Shown: piece by piece, positions 8,038-17,418 of the stretch
Layout: each line of letters starts with the position of its first letter
Numbering within the stretch: position 1 is the first letter of the stretch
Assembly (NCBI GenBank): GCA_942493375.1
Contig: OW818698.1
Span: 5,952,001 to 6,016,000, forward strand
DNA: 64,000 nt
Origin: G942493375 sp942493375
Lineage (GTDB): Bacteria; Armatimonadota; UBA5829
Direction of reading: 5' to 3'
The notes under the pieces: generated by a model
The model's database searches: none
What the model was told of the DNA's origin: nothing
What the model saw: the letters and a program-made list of their open reading frames with translations, nothing else
Made by a program: the position numbers and the translations under genes

Positions 8038-11000
8038 ATGAATCGTACTATATTACAATTCGCATTTCTATTGAGCGTTTTAGCAGCAACAACCGCTGTG
8101 GCAAAGACTGATCCGGAACTGGTGAAGGGGCGGTTTGGGAGTGCTGTGGATGCCAGAGAGGTTTCTGCGACGGCGGATGCCAGGGATATTTATTCGCAGC
8201 CTCCATTCACTGTTGAGTGCTGGGCCAGGCTCTTTACTCATCACAACTTTAATGTAATACTTGCTAATGAACCTAAGACCTCCAGGAACCATTGGGAGAT
8301 ATACACATACATAGGCTCCGGGAAGTTCAGTGCTTATCTGCCTGGATATTCACCTGGTGAGGTTGTCTCCAACAGAGTCATCACCGATGGTCAGTGGCAC
8401 TACCTGGCAATGACGTTTGATGGAAACGGGGTGAAGCTTTATGTAGACGCTGAGGTTGTAGGAGACAGTAACGTTACAGCTCAGACTACGATGCCTGTCC
8501 AACCCGGACCTCTGGCGTTTGGGACCGCTGTGTCAGTTGAGAAGCTGGACTGTGATGGAATTATAGATGATGTCAGGATATCAAATATTGTTCGCAGTAT
8601 CAATTCAGTCCCCAACAGATCCCTAACTGCTGACCAGAATACCATCGGATTGTGGAGCTTTGATTCAAAAGTAAAGCGCGGAGAGTTCTCTGATGCGTCC
8701 TCAGTAAAAAATCCTGCAAAGATGATCGGGAGCAGCGGGATTTCGCTGGATGAAATAGACAGGAAGAGCTTCAAAGCCGGGCCTGCTCCTATGGCATCGA
8801 ATGCTGTAACTATTACCTTGAAACCAGGGATTATTTCACATCCTAAAGGAGCAAAAGAGACCCTGCTGGATGGTCAGTGGCAGATGGTAGAGGGCGGGTC
8901 CGAGAGCTACAGACTATCAGGTGGTTGGCAGGATGCGATCCCGGCTATTGTCCCTGGCAGCGTTCATACTGCTCTCCAAACAGCGGGAAAGATACCTGAT
9001 CCCAAATTCGGCCGTAATGACCAGATTGCTCATGATATGAGCTTCAAAACCTGGTGGTATAGGAAAGAATTCACCAGACCACAAGGCACCGGTAGAATGA
9101 ATCTGGTATTTGATGGAATTGCGATCAGGTGCACAGTCTGGCTTAACGGTGAATTGCTGGGTAAGCACGATGGTATGTTCGGCGGTCCGCAATTCGATAT
9201 TACAAACAAACTCAAAGATACCAATATGTTGACAGTGAAGATCGACCCGGCGCCTGGTAATCCTAAGGACTGGAACAACAGCGGTTGGATGCAGACGGTT
9301 GTATTTAACAATGTCTGGGGTTGGCATTATTCGAGTATTCCACCAGCCGGCATATGGCGTTCGGTGCGGATCGAAAGCACTCCCACAGTCAAAGTCGAAA
9401 GTCCGTTTGTTGCAGCAAAAGATGCTCTCAAAGGTATTGTGGATTTGCAGACTGTTTTGAATAGTTCTAAGTCGGGTTATTCCGGGAAGCTGATTGGCAG
9501 TATTGAGCCTGACAATTTCAAAGGCAAGGCATTCAGTTTCGTATATCCTGTCAAGTCGTCCGGGTCAAGAACAAATATCCACCTGCGGTTCAAAGTCCCG
9601 AATGCCAAACTCTGGTGGCCCAATGGAATGGGGGAGCAGAACCTTTACAAGTTGAAGCTGTCCTTTGTGCCTGATAGTGGTGGAACTGCAGACAGCAAAC
9701 AGGTAACCTTTGGCATACGGACTATTGAGATGCAGTCTTTTCCAAAGGGACCGCGAGATAACCTCTATAACTGGACGTTTGTGATCAACAAGAAGCCGAT
9801 GTTTGTGCATGGCAATGGCTGGTGCACTATGGACTCTTCAATGGACTTCAACAGAGCACGATATGAGAGACTCATCAGCCTTGCGAAGCTCCAGCACGTT
9901 CAGATGTTTAGAGGTTGGGGCTCAGGGATGCCGGAAACTGATGTTTTTTATGATCTGTGCAACCGGTATGGGATTATGGTCATGCAGGAATGGCCGACTG
10001 CCTGGAATAGCCACGATGTCCAGCCCTATGATGCCCTGGAGGAGACTGTCCGGCTGAATACCCTGCGGCTTCGCAATAATCCGTCCCTGGTAATGTGGGG
10101 TGGGGGGAATGAGTCCGGGAACCCATTTGGCAAGGCTATTGACATGATGGGGCGATACTCGATAGAGCTGGATGGAACAAGGCCTTTCCACCGGGGAGAA
10201 CCCTGGGGTGGGAGCGTGCACGATTACAGCTGCTACTGGGGCGGACAGCCTATGGATTTTAATATGAATATGATAGCTCCTTTTTACGGGGAGTTCGGGT
10301 TGGCTTGTATGCCGGACTATGAATCTGTTCTTAGATACCTGCCTGAGGATGAGAAGAACATATGGCCTGCTAAGAGCGACGGTACTCTGGTCCATCATAC
10401 CCCTGTGTTCGGACTAGCTCAGGACTGGGAGAGGTTGACCAGGCTGTCAGGTGGATTTACCGAAGGCAGGAACCTGGAAGAGTTCATAACAGGCTCTCAG
10501 TTAAGCCAGGCTGTAGGGCTCAGACATCCACTTGAGAGGGCACGGACCCGCTGGCCTGAGTGCACCGGCGCTCTCTATTATAAAATGAACGATAATTATC
10601 CGGCGGCCTCATGGTCCTGTGTAGATTGGTATGGCGCTCCGAAACTGAGCCACTATTTCTGCCAGGACGCCTTTACCCCGCTGCATGCCTGCGTGATATT
10701 CGACAGCGTCAATAACAACAAGAAGGCGCTATCCCTACCTGTTTTCCTGTTGGATGACAACAATGAGCTCTCCGGCAAGACTTGGGAAGTGGTTGTAAGA
10801 GCATATGATGGCAATTTGAAGCTGATCAAGAAGAACACCTACAAAGGCAAGGGATCAATCAAATCCGTCCGCAGCCTTGGTGATTTTACTCTAACCGAAT
10901 CCCAGACCGATACCTATCCACTGTTTACGGTTGCAGAGATATTCCTCAATGGCAAGCTGAAAGACAGGACATTCTATTTCACAAACTACGAAGCCACCAT

Positions 11001-11235
11001 AGGGTCCCTGTTCAAGCTACCAAAGACAAAAGTGACTCTCAGAACAGAAAACGGAAAAGCCATACTGAGCAACACAGGTAAACTTCCGGCAGTAGCAACA
11101 AACGTTCTACGTCCGGGACATTTGGATACCTTTACAGCAGATGATAACTATGTCTGGCTCGATCCGGGGGAGAGCAAGACCGTGTCAGTGAACACGACAG
11201 AGGGCTTGACAGTTGGAGCGTGGAACGCAGAATAA
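8038..11235 (+). CDS. Secreted GH2 beta-mannosidase-like enzyme with N-terminal LamG domain
   Basis: The 1065-residue protein starts with a signal peptide (MNRTILQFAFLLSVLAATTA). Residues about 28-235 form a LamG/concanavalin-like domain (GQWHYLAMTF, VKLYVDAEVVG). The GH2 part follows: a sugar-binding jelly roll from about 300 (WYRKEF, VWLNGELLG), an Ig-like immunoglobulin-type sandwich, and a TIM barrel from about 580. The predicted acid/base is E692 in GGGNES and the predicted nucleophile E752 in YGEFGL. The MWGGGNESGN signature resembles beta-mannosidases more than beta-galactosidases. ATG 8038 has GAAAGGGA just upstream. The longer open frame from 7954 would bury the signal peptide, so I reject it. 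Expected role: removal of beta-mannosyl or related residues from glycans outside the cytoplasm. Confidence 0.85.
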   Translation: MNRTILQFAFLLSVLAATTAVAKTDPELVKGRFGSAVDAREVSATADARDIYSQPPFTVECWARLFTHHNFNVILANEPKTSRNHWEIYTYIGSGKFSAYLPGYSPGEVVSNRVITDGQWHYLAMTFDGNGVKLYVDAEVVGDSNVTAQTTMPVQPGPLAFGTAVSVEKLDCDGIIDDVRISNIVRSINSVPNRSLTADQNTIGLWSFDSKVKRGEFSDASSVKNPAKMIGSSGISLDEIDRKSFKAGPAPMASNAVTITLKPGIISHPKGAKETLLDGQWQMVEGGSESYRLSGGWQDAIPAIVPGSVHTALQTAGKIPDPKFGRNDQIAHDMSFKTWWYRKEFTRPQGTGRMNLVFDGIAIRCTVWLNGELLGKHDGMFGGPQFDITNKLKDTNMLTVKIDPAPGNPKDWNNSGWMQTVVFNNVWGWHYSSIPPAGIWRSVRIESTPTVKVESPFVAAKDALKGIVDLQTVLNSSKSGYSGKLIGSIEPDNFKGKAFSFVYPVKSSGSRTNIHLRFKVPNAKLWWPNGMGEQNLYKLKLSFVPDSGGTADSKQVTFGIRTIEMQSFPKGPRDNLYNWTFVINKKPMFVHGNGWCTMDSSMDFNRARYERLISLAKLQHVQMFRGWGSGMPETDVFYDLCNRYGIMVMQEWPTAWNSHDVQPYDALEETVRLNTLRLRNNPSLVMWGGGNESGNPFGKAIDMMGRYSIELDGTRPFHRGEPWGGSVHDYSCYWGGQPMDFNMNMIAPFYGEFGLACMPDYESVLRYLPEDEKNIWPAKSDGTLVHHTPVFGLAQDWERLTRLSGGFTEGRNLEEFITGSQLSQAVGLRHPLERARTRWPECTGALYYKMNDNYPAASWSCVDWYGAPKLSHYFCQDAFTPLHACVIFDSVNNNKKALSLPVFLLDDNNELSGKTWEVVVRAYDGNLKLIKKNTYKGKGSIKSVRSLGDFTLTESQTDTYPLFTVAEIFLNGKLKDRTFYFTNYEATIGSLFKLPKTKVTLRTENGKAILSNTGKLPAVATNVLRPGHLDTFTADDNYVWLDPGESKTVSVNTTEGLTVGAWNAE

Positions 11236-11303
11236 GACCCAAGGACTACCACCCCCCCCATTCCTCCTGGAGAAGGGAGCCATGGGGTTGATTCCCTTCC
11301 AAA

Positions 11304-11421
11304 CCCCGCTAGTCCTGAGTAGCCGCAGGCGTATCGAAGGGCGGTTTCGAAGAACCTGTCCTGTAAAATTGTGCAAAATCGACCGCCCTTCGATACGCTG
11401 CGCTACTCAGGACTAGCGGAG
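11304..11421. repeat. Palindromic repeat element, family R1, copy 1
   Basis: The two arms begin CCCCGCTAGTCCTGAGTAGC and end GCTACTCAGGACTAGCGGAG, with GTATCGAAGGGCGG and CCGCCCTTCGATACG inside. They enclose a central spacer of about 35-40 bases. The same element occurs three times in tandem at 62409-62930. Transcribed, it would form a hairpin of about 40 base pairs. It lies between the GH2 gene and the next gene (gap 11236-11559). Confidence 0.85.
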
Positions 11422-11559
11422 TAGAATACCGTCAAGTCTCTAGAAAGGGAAAGAGGTTGCCGGGGGTGGATGGAAAAGTTAACAAATGCACAACCAATTT
11501 CCCCTTGGCGAAGGGTAGGGGGATTGACATCATATAATACACTAAAGGAGTTTCCAGCC

Positions 11560-14082
11560 TTGCAGAATAAACTTGTCTCAATATTACTATTTCTGATACT
11601 GACAGTAACACCTGTGTTATGCTCACCAGGCACATCCAATTTACTAGTTAACGGTGACTTTGAAAGCTCCAATGCTTCACGGCTCACCGGTTGGCAGGTG
11701 AAAGGTGAAGTCGAGTTACGGAGAACAGGTGGGAAGACCTGGCAGCATTTTCAGGCGCGGTTCAACGCTGGTAAAGAGTCACTGGTCCAGGTTGTGATAG
11801 AGGTAAAGCAAGGCTCCACAGGGACTTTCTGGTTGGATAACTTCAGACCCAGCGGTGGGATATCTTTAGTCAATCCAAGCCTTGAGGATGTAGACTCTGG
11901 TGGTAAACCGAGTGGCTGGAGCATATCCGGTTCTACAGCCAGCCTGGACACTACAATGAAGAGTGATGGTCAGCGCAGTCTAAAGATTACACACAAGAAT
12001 GAAGCTGTACCCTCAACCTACCTGATCCAAAAGTTTACAGTAGAACCGGGAAAACAATACAGCCTGGATATGGATGTAGCAGTCTCTGAGGATTTTGGCG
12101 GTGAAGCGAGGATGCTTATCTTTAACTCCACAGCTGCTTTTAGTATGCAGGAGAATCTGGAAGAGCTGTTGGTATCTGAACTGGTAGCAATGAGGGATAG
12201 ATGCGGCAGCGCACTTGCTGAGCTGTTTCCTGCTGCTGGTAATCCCGTTAGTCTCGGCCAGCAGATTAAGACAACACCCAACCGGAACCTCTCTCTTTCT
12301 CTGGACATTCAAAGACAGAGATTTGCGGGAACAGTTAAGATTACCGCTTCAGATACCAAATCCGGCGATGTCTTAAAATTGGTGACTTTAGATAGCAAGA
12401 AAGATCAGTGGGAGAATGTTTCTCTTCCATTGGTCAGCCAGTCTGGCAAAATAAGTGTGAATATTCTGGCAGAGGGTACAGGCAGAGTCAGGCTGGACAA
12501 TGTTGAAGTTTCGTCCCCCCGGGTAATGCCGGATTTGCAGTATGTCCGATGGCTGCAATCTTCTGAGAACTATAGACTGCCGACTAAACTGGGAGTCAAA
12601 GTTGAAGGAGCAGCGGGAACTGTTATTGACGGTGCCCTTGAATTACTGGGCAAAGACCTTGGGAAACTTGGGATAAGTGTAGAAAATGATTCAAGCAGAC
12701 CTGGGATTTCGATTAAAGTCGGATCAAAGTATACAGTAAAGGGTAAGGGTCCGGAATCGTATCGACTTATAGTTACTTGTAAGGGTGTCTCAGTCAGCTC
12801 AGGCACTCAGTCCGGGGCGTTTTATGGTGTTATGACCTTACTGCAGCTAATTGCCAGTCAGGACGGAAATGCTTATGTTGCAGCGTGTGAAGTAACAGAT
12901 TACCCGGATTTTCCAATCAGAGCAATGATGTATGCGGACGCTGAGCAATCTGCCAGGTGGAAGAGTAATATGCTTTTCTACAGCACCGGTTATCCGGACA
13001 CACTGGCGGAAAGAGCAGACCTGGCGAAAGTGATTTCCAAATCAAACAGACTCAACCTGAAACTTGTGCCGTTTATGGTGGGACTTTCGGCTGGCTATTA
13101 TGTTGAAAGCAAAAATCCTAACCTGGCTGTCGGAATCTGGCAGAAAGATGAGCAATTAACGCTATCGGGAACATCTCCAGCGTCCCTTAAGTATCCCTGG
13201 GTGATTCGAACTGGGCTGTCCGATATTGTAATGAAGAGTTCAGATGGTGCAGTTACATATGAGGCAGGTAAAGACTACATAGTTATAGACGGGGATATGC
13301 ATTATAATTACGATCAGTCGAACCAACGACTGTTTTCAGTTGCCAGAACAGCCGAATCACGTATACCTGATGGTGGAGCAGTATTTGCATCATACGACTA
13401 TGTCAGCCACTTCCGCGAATCCTCAGGCCGCAAAGAAGTGCATATACCGTACTGTTTTGAAGAACCACAGGTCAAGGAACTTATGGCAGCGTTTTGCAAG
13501 AGCATTGTTGCGGAGTTTAAGCTGGAATATATAAATGTAGCCCACGATCTGGAGGAATTCCCTCCTGCTGCTGCGATGATTGCCACGGACAGCCGAACTA
13601 TTAAAGCCGGTAAGAATCCGATAGATCATCTGGTGGAATCACTCAACTTTGTTAATGCTGCATCAAAACAGGGGAATGCGAAAACTCATATGGTCACGTG
13701 GGCTGGAACTGTAAACGATTTCAGCAAGCAGGCTGTTGGCCGGCTGTCAAAAGATATGATCGTAAATGTCTGGGGCTATGATGCATCATTCCCAATTGGA
13801 CCTGGAAAAGAAAGCATTGAGTTCTGGACGAAACACGGCTTTCAGACCATGGGATTAGCCTGGTACAACCTGCGAAACGTCCGAAGTTGGGCCCAGATCA
13901 TATCAAAAGCACGCAAAAAAGGCTACCCCTGCCTTGGGCTTGTAGGTTCCGCCTGGCCGGACCTGCCATATGAACTATCCTCAGGAGGACTAATGGAAAC
14001 CGCCCGGGTTTCCTGGAGAGTTCCGAGGAAAGGAGACAAGGGTTATGTGCAGGTGCCGGAGATTGTGAATATTAAGCGTTAG
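11560..14082 (+). CDS. Secreted GH20-related hexosaminidase-like protein, degenerate active site
   Basis: The 840-residue protein begins at TTG 11560, preceded by AAAGGAG (11543-11549), and this gives a clean signal peptide (MQNKLVSILLFLILTVTPVLC). Residues about 25-310 hold two or three jelly-roll binding modules (NLLVNGDFE; SLEDVDSGGKPSGW). Residues about 340-435 match the GH20 'b' accessory domain (SYRLIV, SSGTQSGAFYGVMTLLQL). A TIM-barrel-like region follows (DFPIRAMM). The usual GH20 catalytic Asp-Glu pair is not seen as such: the nearest candidate is AHDLEEF (D663, E665, E666). It may have a changed specificity or mechanism, or may only bind. An upstream in-frame ATG at 11470 would add 30 non-signal residues and has no ribosome binding site. 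Confidence 0.7.
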   Translation: MQNKLVSILLFLILTVTPVLCSPGTSNLLVNGDFESSNASRLTGWQVKGEVELRRTGGKTWQHFQARFNAGKESLVQVVIEVKQGSTGTFWLDNFRPSGGISLVNPSLEDVDSGGKPSGWSISGSTASLDTTMKSDGQRSLKITHKNEAVPSTYLIQKFTVEPGKQYSLDMDVAVSEDFGGEARMLIFNSTAAFSMQENLEELLVSELVAMRDRCGSALAELFPAAGNPVSLGQQIKTTPNRNLSLSLDIQRQRFAGTVKITASDTKSGDVLKLVTLDSKKDQWENVSLPLVSQSGKISVNILAEGTGRVRLDNVEVSSPRVMPDLQYVRWLQSSENYRLPTKLGVKVEGAAGTVIDGALELLGKDLGKLGISVENDSSRPGISIKVGSKYTVKGKGPESYRLIVTCKGVSVSSGTQSGAFYGVMTLLQLIASQDGNAYVAACEVTDYPDFPIRAMMYADAEQSARWKSNMLFYSTGYPDTLAERADLAKVISKSNRLNLKLVPFMVGLSAGYYVESKNPNLAVGIWQKDEQLTLSGTSPASLKYPWVIRTGLSDIVMKSSDGAVTYEAGKDYIVIDGDMHYNYDQSNQRLFSVARTAESRIPDGGAVFASYDYVSHFRESSGRKEVHIPYCFEEPQVKELMAAFCKSIVAEFKLEYINVAHDLEEFPPAAAMIATDSRTIKAGKNPIDHLVESLNFVNAASKQGNAKTHMVTWAGTVNDFSKQAVGRLSKDMIVNVWGYDASFPIGPGKESIEFWTKHGFQTMGLAWYNLRNVRSWAQIISKARKKGYPCLGLVGSAWPDLPYELSSGGLMETARVSWRVPRKGDKGYVQVPEIVNIKR

Positions 14083-14090
14083 AACTTGAA

Positions 14091-14160
14091 CCGCGAAATA
14101 CGCTAAATCACGCGAAAAAGATAATTTATTCCTTTTCGCGTGTTTTGGCGTGTTTAACGG
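14091..14160. repeat. Inverted repeat of the CGCGAAA family (R3)
   Basis: The arms CCGCGAAATACGCTAAATCA.. and ..TTTTGGCGTGTTTAACGG pair imperfectly over about 28 bases, with CACGCGAAAAAG against CCTTTTCGCGTG nearest the loop. It starts eight bases after the stop codon of the GH20-like gene, so it could act as a 3' hairpin. A near-identical element is at 21177-21252. Confidence 0.75.
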
Positions 14161-14203
14161 TCTAAAATATCAGGACTATATGCATCATTCTTTATGTGAT
14201 ACT

Positions 14204-14280
14204 TGTCAGTGGGAAAATTGTGGAGAATCCTGGAAACGGTGAACAAAGCTCCGGCAGGAAGCAATGGTTTCCCCTTGACA
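14204..14280 (+). ncRNA. Unidentified structured leader RNA candidate
   Basis: A 77-base stretch can fold into a long stem. TGTCA (14204-14208) pairs with TGACA (14276-14280), GGGAAA with TTTCCC, and ATTG with CAAT. The roughly 38-base interior is rich in short purine words (GGTGAACAAAGCTCCGG, CAGGAAG). It lies about 210 bases before the next gene. Some words recall SRP RNA or a c-di-GMP-I riboswitch, but neither consensus is met, so identity stays open. A second small hairpin GGAAC..GTTTCC follows near 14310. Confidence 0.35.
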
Positions 14281-14491
14281 CCCCCCTTGCAGTTTAGTAA
14301 TACCAACAAAGGAACCTCAGTTTCCCGCAACCTGGTTGAACAGCGGAACTAATCACAAATAGGTACGGTCTAATACTTAGTAGCATACAAATTTCTGGCC
14401 TCAGTATAGTTGAAAGCTTGTAATATCCGACGTATCTGTGGGCCGATATACTCTTATGCCGCAATGCAGTTTGGCAACCAGGAGAACTAAT

Positions 14492-16558
14492 ATGAAAAGC
14501 AAGTTGAGCACCATGGGTGCATTTCTCGTGTTAATGATAGGAGTAATTGTGGCATCGGTGCCTGCGTTTACGGCGCAGGATACTCCACCTATATACCTTT
14601 CGCTAAGTAACGATTACATCAGTTTCGATTGGGGTGTTGGGAATACCGTGAATTTTACTATTGGAACGACGGCATATGCTTGGGATGTCGCTGGACGGTA
14701 TTCTATCAGGTCAGTCGAAGGAGATCCTGAGAGTTCTGCTGATGACGGATTCGATCTGATACCCCGGGGGCACGATATAGCAATCGATTCCACAGGCAAG
14801 GTGACATATGACAATGGCTTTGCCCCCTGCAACAAATTTGCCTACATAAAGGTTAAAGTGGGAGATAATGTTCCTTCAATTATAGGTGTAAGCGGAGGAA
14901 GCTGGACCAAGAGACCTGCAGTGTTTACTCCTCCGGATGGCCTGGGGTTTGGGAAGAACGGTAGTTTTCTTGAGGGAGAATGGACCACTACCGAGAACGT
15001 TGCAGTCCAAATGGATGTGCATCTGGTTAGAGACCAGGTCCGATTTGAATTCGCTATAAAGAACAAGGCAGCTGTGAGCCAATCTGTGGGTCTTCAACTG
15101 CAAGGTGCTGCTTTCAACCCTCTTCAGAACTCCGGTTTCCAAATTGGTCCTGTGTTTATACCGGGTTTTGGGCTTCCGGATTATGGAAAGGCATTTACAA
15201 GCACCACCGTGCCTGATACCCTCGAGAAGATGAACTCGATTCCAGCGCCAACTATAGTCGCCAGAAACCTGCTGGCTGGTCAGGATGCTGTGAAACCCAA
15301 TCGAATAGCAGTAGGCAACCAGAATGCTATAGTGGGTGCTATGGGACTGGGAATAACAACAAGTGATTTCAGCGCTTCAGAACAAGAGATGTGGCTGGAG
15401 CCTCACACAGGATTCCCTGCAGGCAGCTTTGTTCCTGATGTCAGAGTCAGAGAGAACAATATGGGCTGGGCGGCTTGTTGGGACCGGAAGACACTTGCAC
15501 CCAACGCCAGCAGAAAAATTGTAACCTACTACGGTATTGGCGTTGCAGACAGCACATGGACTGTTCGGACGGGTAATGTATATAATTTTGACAGCGCCAC
15601 ACTTGCCGTGCAGTCCATAAGATCCCTGAAATACAATACAACAAACCGGACGAGGACATCAGATTTCTCACCCAGTGCATTTACAGTCAAAGCTTATGTT
15701 GATAACCTGTCTACAGACACGGGAGTGTATGACCTGCAAGATGTCAATGTATCTCTGCTGCTGCCTGAGGGACTCCAGTTGGTCAGCGGGAAAGCTGTAC
15801 AATCTCTGGGTTATATAGGTAGTACCGTTGAATCGGGGCCGGCAACCTGGACTGTCAGAGCAGATGGAACAGTAAGCGGTTCCCTTGAATATTTTGTAAA
15901 GGCCCAGGACTCTGTGACAGGTTGGAATCAGATAGTGTCCAGAAAGATACTGGTCCCTGCTGCCGGAAGCAGCACTCTGAAAGCAGGCTGGCAGTTGATG
16001 GGTGTCCCGTTTATATTTACCAACCGTTCACCTAACAGTGTATTTAACAAGCTTCCAGGGCAACTATCCCCGAAATTCTGGGGGTATTCAACAAGTACCT
16101 CCGGTTCCTATGGCTCTTTGCTTGCAGTAACACCAGGCCAGGGCTTCTGGAATTATGTATCCAATAGTGCAGCTGGCCCATTCACAGTTGCTGCCGACAG
16201 AAAGATATATGGTGAACTGAACGGCACCCAGGGAGCATCATTAAGTATCGATCTAAAGCCAGGCTTCAACCTGGTCTCTTCTCCTTATGTATTCCCAGTA
16301 TTCTGGGGGCAGACTCAGTTCTATAACAAGAGTCTGAATCTGGCACTTCCGCTGGATAAAGCAGTATTGAACGGTTGGGTTGACAGCAGTCTGTTCACCT
16401 GGAACTCTTCAAAAGGACAGTATGACTTACTCACCGATCCCCAAAGGTTGCTTGAACCTTGGAAAGGGTATTGGATAAGAGCTAAGAGGGCAATAACCAT
16501 GGTGCTCTCTCCGCTGCAATGGCCAGCATCGAGTGTAACAGTGCCATCGGGCGGATAA
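14492..16558 (+). CDS. Large secreted surface protein of unknown function
   Basis: The 688-residue protein has a signal peptide (MKSKLSTMGAFLVLMIGVIVASVPAFTA) and no other membrane segment. The body is predicted all-beta. Residues about 395-500 resemble a DUF11/CARDB-like adhesion module (KAYVDNLS, VNVSLLLPEGLQLV). The C-terminal part has two related segments, AGWQLMGVPFIF and PGFNLVSSPYVF, each followed by a W-rich stretch (GFWNYV; KGYWIRA), suggesting a duplicated beta domain. No catalytic motif is recognised. The start at ATG 14492 is fixed by CAGGAGA seven bases upstream. It is a monocistronic unit, with a structured leader candidate 210 bases before it and a strong terminator after it. 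A cell-surface or matrix role is inference. Confidence 0.7.
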   Translation: MKSKLSTMGAFLVLMIGVIVASVPAFTAQDTPPIYLSLSNDYISFDWGVGNTVNFTIGTTAYAWDVAGRYSIRSVEGDPESSADDGFDLIPRGHDIAIDSTGKVTYDNGFAPCNKFAYIKVKVGDNVPSIIGVSGGSWTKRPAVFTPPDGLGFGKNGSFLEGEWTTTENVAVQMDVHLVRDQVRFEFAIKNKAAVSQSVGLQLQGAAFNPLQNSGFQIGPVFIPGFGLPDYGKAFTSTTVPDTLEKMNSIPAPTIVARNLLAGQDAVKPNRIAVGNQNAIVGAMGLGITTSDFSASEQEMWLEPHTGFPAGSFVPDVRVRENNMGWAACWDRKTLAPNASRKIVTYYGIGVADSTWTVRTGNVYNFDSATLAVQSIRSLKYNTTNRTRTSDFSPSAFTVKAYVDNLSTDTGVYDLQDVNVSLLLPEGLQLVSGKAVQSLGYIGSTVESGPATWTVRADGTVSGSLEYFVKAQDSVTGWNQIVSRKILVPAAGSSTLKAGWQLMGVPFIFTNRSPNSVFNKLPGQLSPKFWGYSTSTSGSYGSLLAVTPGQGFWNYVSNSAAGPFTVAADRKIYGELNGTQGASLSIDLKPGFNLVSSPYVFPVFWGQTQFYNKSLNLALPLDKAVLNGWVDSSLFTWNSSKGQYDLLTDPQRLLEPWKGYWIRAKRAITMVLSPLQWPASSVTVPSGG

Positions 16559-16573
16559 AACATTTAAATGGAT

Positions 16574-16600
16574 ATAGCCCCTGCCAACAGGGGCTATTTT
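16574..16600 (+). terminator. Rho-independent terminator
   Basis: A perfect 10-base-pair stem, ATAGCCCCTG / CAGGGGCTAT with a CCAA loop, is followed by TTT and a T-containing tail. It lies 16 bases after the stop of the surface protein gene and also sits between that gene and the convergent SIMPL gene. Confidence 0.85.
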
Positions 16601-16619
16601 GTGCTAGTTTAAATCCGCA

Positions 16620-17417
16620 TTACTTCAGATCGAAGTTTGCTTCGATTGAGACCATTGCTCTAATCGGTTGCCAGGAAAAGCTTGTCAGTGGATTACGACC
16701 GTCCGATGAGTCGCAGCGATTAGGAACGATACTGACTTCGTATGCATGAACAGCGATTAGCTTAACTGCACCAGGAGCATAACCCATCTCTCCAGCAGCC
16801 TGTTCTGCGAGTTTTCGAGCGCGTGCCAGAGCATCGCTCATGGCCTGCTTGGTTAGCTTCTCGGAATCCTTGATTGTGAATTCCATCATCGATGGCTGCG
16901 ATTCCGCGTAATTACCGTCATAATTGTAACCCGTCGATTTTGCCTGGCGTGCTCCCTGCGCGATTGCTGCGTCCGCTATTCTAAGCACTTTGTCCAGAGA
17001 ATCATTTGTGACCGGCATAGTTAACTGAAACTGTTGTTGCACACGGTAACCCAGCGGTTTCAAATCAGCCGTCGAGTTTATACCATGTGGCTGAAGCGGA
17101 GTTGCAGTAAAACGCTCCAGCTGTACGTCTTTGCTCTTCGCTCCCTGTCCTTCCATGGCGCTGAAGATAGACTGCCGGGATTTTTGTGTCTGCTGTTGGG
17201 CCGCGCTCAATGTGTCACCATCGCCAACTATGACGAAATGGATAGTGACATTCTCCGGTGTCATCTGTGCCTGCCCGTTAACCCTGAACGTGAGCGGGTG
17301 TTTTGATTTTACAGGTTGCGGTTGTATAGAACCATCCTCATCCGGCAATGCAAAACATGCGCACGTACAAAAAGTCCAAATCAATGCCATGAATATTAAT
17401 GATGCAAGTCGTTGCAA
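16620..17417 (-). CDS. SIMPL-domain (DUF541) periplasmic protein
   Basis: The 265-residue protein begins at TTG 17417 with a signal peptide (MQRLASLIFMALIWTFCTCACFA). Residues about 45-262 match the SIMPL/DUF541 fold: an N-terminal VNGQAQMTPENVTIHFVI strand, then TLSAAQQQTQKSRQSIFSAM, and a C-terminal ALARARKLAEQAAGEMG helix with PIRAMVSIEANF at the end. The family (BP26/YggE-like) is secreted or periplasmic and of poorly defined function, sometimes linked to oxidative stress. Translation is coupled to the upstream 1179-residue gene: its TGA stop (17421-17419) ends one base before this TTG, and AGGAGG inside the end of that gene serves as ribosome binding site. The two proteins therefore probably act together. 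Confidence 0.85.
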   Translation of the reverse strand: MQRLASLIFMALIWTFCTCACFALPDEDGSIQPQPVKSKHPLTFRVNGQAQMTPENVTIHFVIVGDGDTLSAAQQQTQKSRQSIFSAMEGQGAKSKDVQLERFTATPLQPHGINSTADLKPLGYRVQQQFQLTMPVTNDSLDKVLRIADAAIAQGARQAKSTGYNYDGNYAESQPSMMEFTIKDSEKLTKQAMSDALARARKLAEQAAGEMGYAPGAVKLIAVHAYEVSIVPNRCDSSDGRNPLTSFSWQPIRAMVSIEANFDLK

Positions 17418-17418
17418 T

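Noticed and set aside
14204..14280. Naming the structured leader an SRP RNA or c-di-GMP-I riboswitch
   Set aside because: It lacks the conserved symmetric-loop and GGAA-tetraloop words of SRP RNA and the ACGCAAAGCC core of the GEMM motif. Kept only as an unidentified structured RNA.
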